Shown: in pieces, positions 63,303 through 64,000 of the stretch
How positions within the stretch are numbered: the first letter of the stretch is position 1
Layout of the letters: the number at the start of each line of letters is the position of its first letter
NCBI GenBank assembly: GCA_946965045.2
Contig: OX337231.1
Coordinates: 3,782,001 to 3,846,000 of the forward strand
DNA: 64,000 nucleotides
Direction of reading: 5' to 3'
From: Epithemia pelagica
Lineage: Eukaryota; Bacillariophyta; Bacillariophyceae; Surirellales; Surirellaceae
The notes under the pieces: model-generated
The model's input: the letters and a program-made list of their open reading frames with translations, nothing else
Told to the model about the DNA's origin: nothing
Database searches by the model: none
Translations under genes and position numbers: made by a program

Positions 63303-64000
63303 ATGACAACAAGTACCACTTCCAACCACAACAACGACCAGCAAGACAGTAGTAGCATGAGTAGCTTTGAAGAGATTAGCAACGGCTGGAAGGATGACAA
63401 CAACGCCGAGGAGCAGGACGAAGAAGACGAAGAAGACGAGTATCACTATGAATACGAAGAGGATGATGAAGATCCCAATGAAAGTGAGGATGATGAGGAC
63501 GGAATGGAACCACCACCAGACGACAACCACAACAACAACGTGGCTGCAGACACACACCACGAATCTGGAGGAACCGAGAGTCCGGCTGTTCCACGAGTCC
63601 AAGTGATTTGGAATCCCAACCACCAGCACGGAATTCCCTTTTACAAGGAGGAGGAGGAGGATGGCAAACCTGCCGCCCGCTCTCCACTGGCAGCGGTTGC
63701 GGTTGCCACGACAAATGTACCTGACCACCCAACGGCATGGACGACCCGTGGTGGTGGTGGTGGTGGTGGTGGTGGTGACTCGTCCTCCTCGGTGGCCTCC
63801 TCCTCCTGGACCAGCGTTGGTGGTGGTGATCCACGAGACCTGGAATCGAGTAGCCAAACTTCCGCAAGTGTCGCCTCTTCGTTTGTTCCGGTACAACGCC
63901 TGAATGCCCTGCAACTCGGTACTGAGGATGCAACAGGCGGCGTGTCATCGGTGGCCTCTAATTCCTGGAGCTATCCGTTTCCAGGGTCCACGGACGGCGA
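63303..64000 (+). CDS. Acidic low-complexity protein, 5' part only (3' end off the window)
   Basis: Open from ATG at 63303 (CCACCATGAC) to the window end, 232 codons. The N-terminus is Asn/Gln/Ser-rich with SSMSSFEEISNGWKDD, followed by a long acidic tract (QDEEDEEDEYHYEYEEDDED). Then come PRVQVIWNPNHQHGIPFYK, a poly-Gly run encoded by GGT repeats (about 63750-63777) and several SSVASSSWTS-like motifs (SVASNSWSY is another), whose recurrence suggests a short linear motif. No signal peptide. No named domain within the visible part. Confidence 0.7.
   Translation, partial: MTTSTTSNHNNDQQDSSSMSSFEEISNGWKDDNNAEEQDEEDEEDEYHYEYEEDDEDPNESEDDEDGMEPPPDDNHNNNVAADTHHESGGTESPAVPRVQVIWNPNHQHGIPFYKEEEEDGKPAARSPLAAVAVATTNVPDHPTAWTTRGGGGGGGGGDSSSSVASSSWTSVGGGDPRDLESSSQTSASVASSFVPVQRLNALQLGTEDATGGVSSVASNSWSYPFPGSTDG

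Noticed and set aside
63376-63948. Minus-strand His/Arg-rich ORFs over the last gene
   Set aside because: Shadows of the acidic, GGT-repeat plus-strand gene, which has a good ATG context and a continuous frame.
1-64000. tRNA, rRNA or CRISPR features
   Set aside because: No sequence with tRNA arms, rRNA-like conserved cores or regularly spaced direct repeats with spacers was seen.

Overview
The window reads as nuclear DNA of a diatom (stramenopile), probably a pennate one. Genes are long, have few introns and are rich in Ser/Thr/Gln/Asn. Two proteins carry signal peptides followed by an Ala-Phe type cleavage site like those used for import into the four-membrane diatom plastid. Secreted proteins have GPT-type stalks. 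The retrotransposon is a Ty1/copia element of the diatom type. I cannot name the species.

Layout. 0-3 kb: the 3' part of a Ser-rich gene with a GC-AG intron. 4.7-7.3 kb: a Ser-rich protein of a family (family C here) that recurs at 47.8-50.5 kb. 7.6-8.9 kb: a type I membrane protein. 10.2-20.4 kb: three paralogs of an unrecognised family (family A), with a PARP-like ADP-ribosyltransferase carrying four UIM-like motifs and a secreted Spondin_N protein between them. 21.3-27.9 kb: a divergent pair, an ABHD1/3/EMB8-like alpha/beta hydrolase and a GH16-like protein with four repeated beta-rich modules. 28.4-32.1 kb: a decayed, modular, Cys-rich secreted-protein gene with one nonsense codon and two frameshifts. 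33.0-39.1 kb: a predicted acylated small protein, ADF/cofilin (intron directly after the ATG) and a predicted plastid Zim17/Hep1-like zinc protein.

39.5-41.0 kb holds two adjacent elements with terminal inverted repeats, the second with AAGCGCT-type subterminal repeats. 42.8-54.8 kb has three members of a TPR-like family (family B), the last reduced to its N-terminal repeat, plus the second family C gene and a predicted plastid membrane protein. 55.5-61.7 kb is a copia element with two identical 113-bp LTRs, an in-frame UGA between gag and pol and a nonsense TAA between the reverse transcriptase and RNase H. The window ends inside an acidic low-complexity gene.

No operon-like logic is expected here. 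The notable pattern is local spread of lineage-specific gene families (A, B, C) alongside DNA-transposon-like and LTR elements. All coding calls come from reading frames, composition and motif recognition; no similarity search was run.
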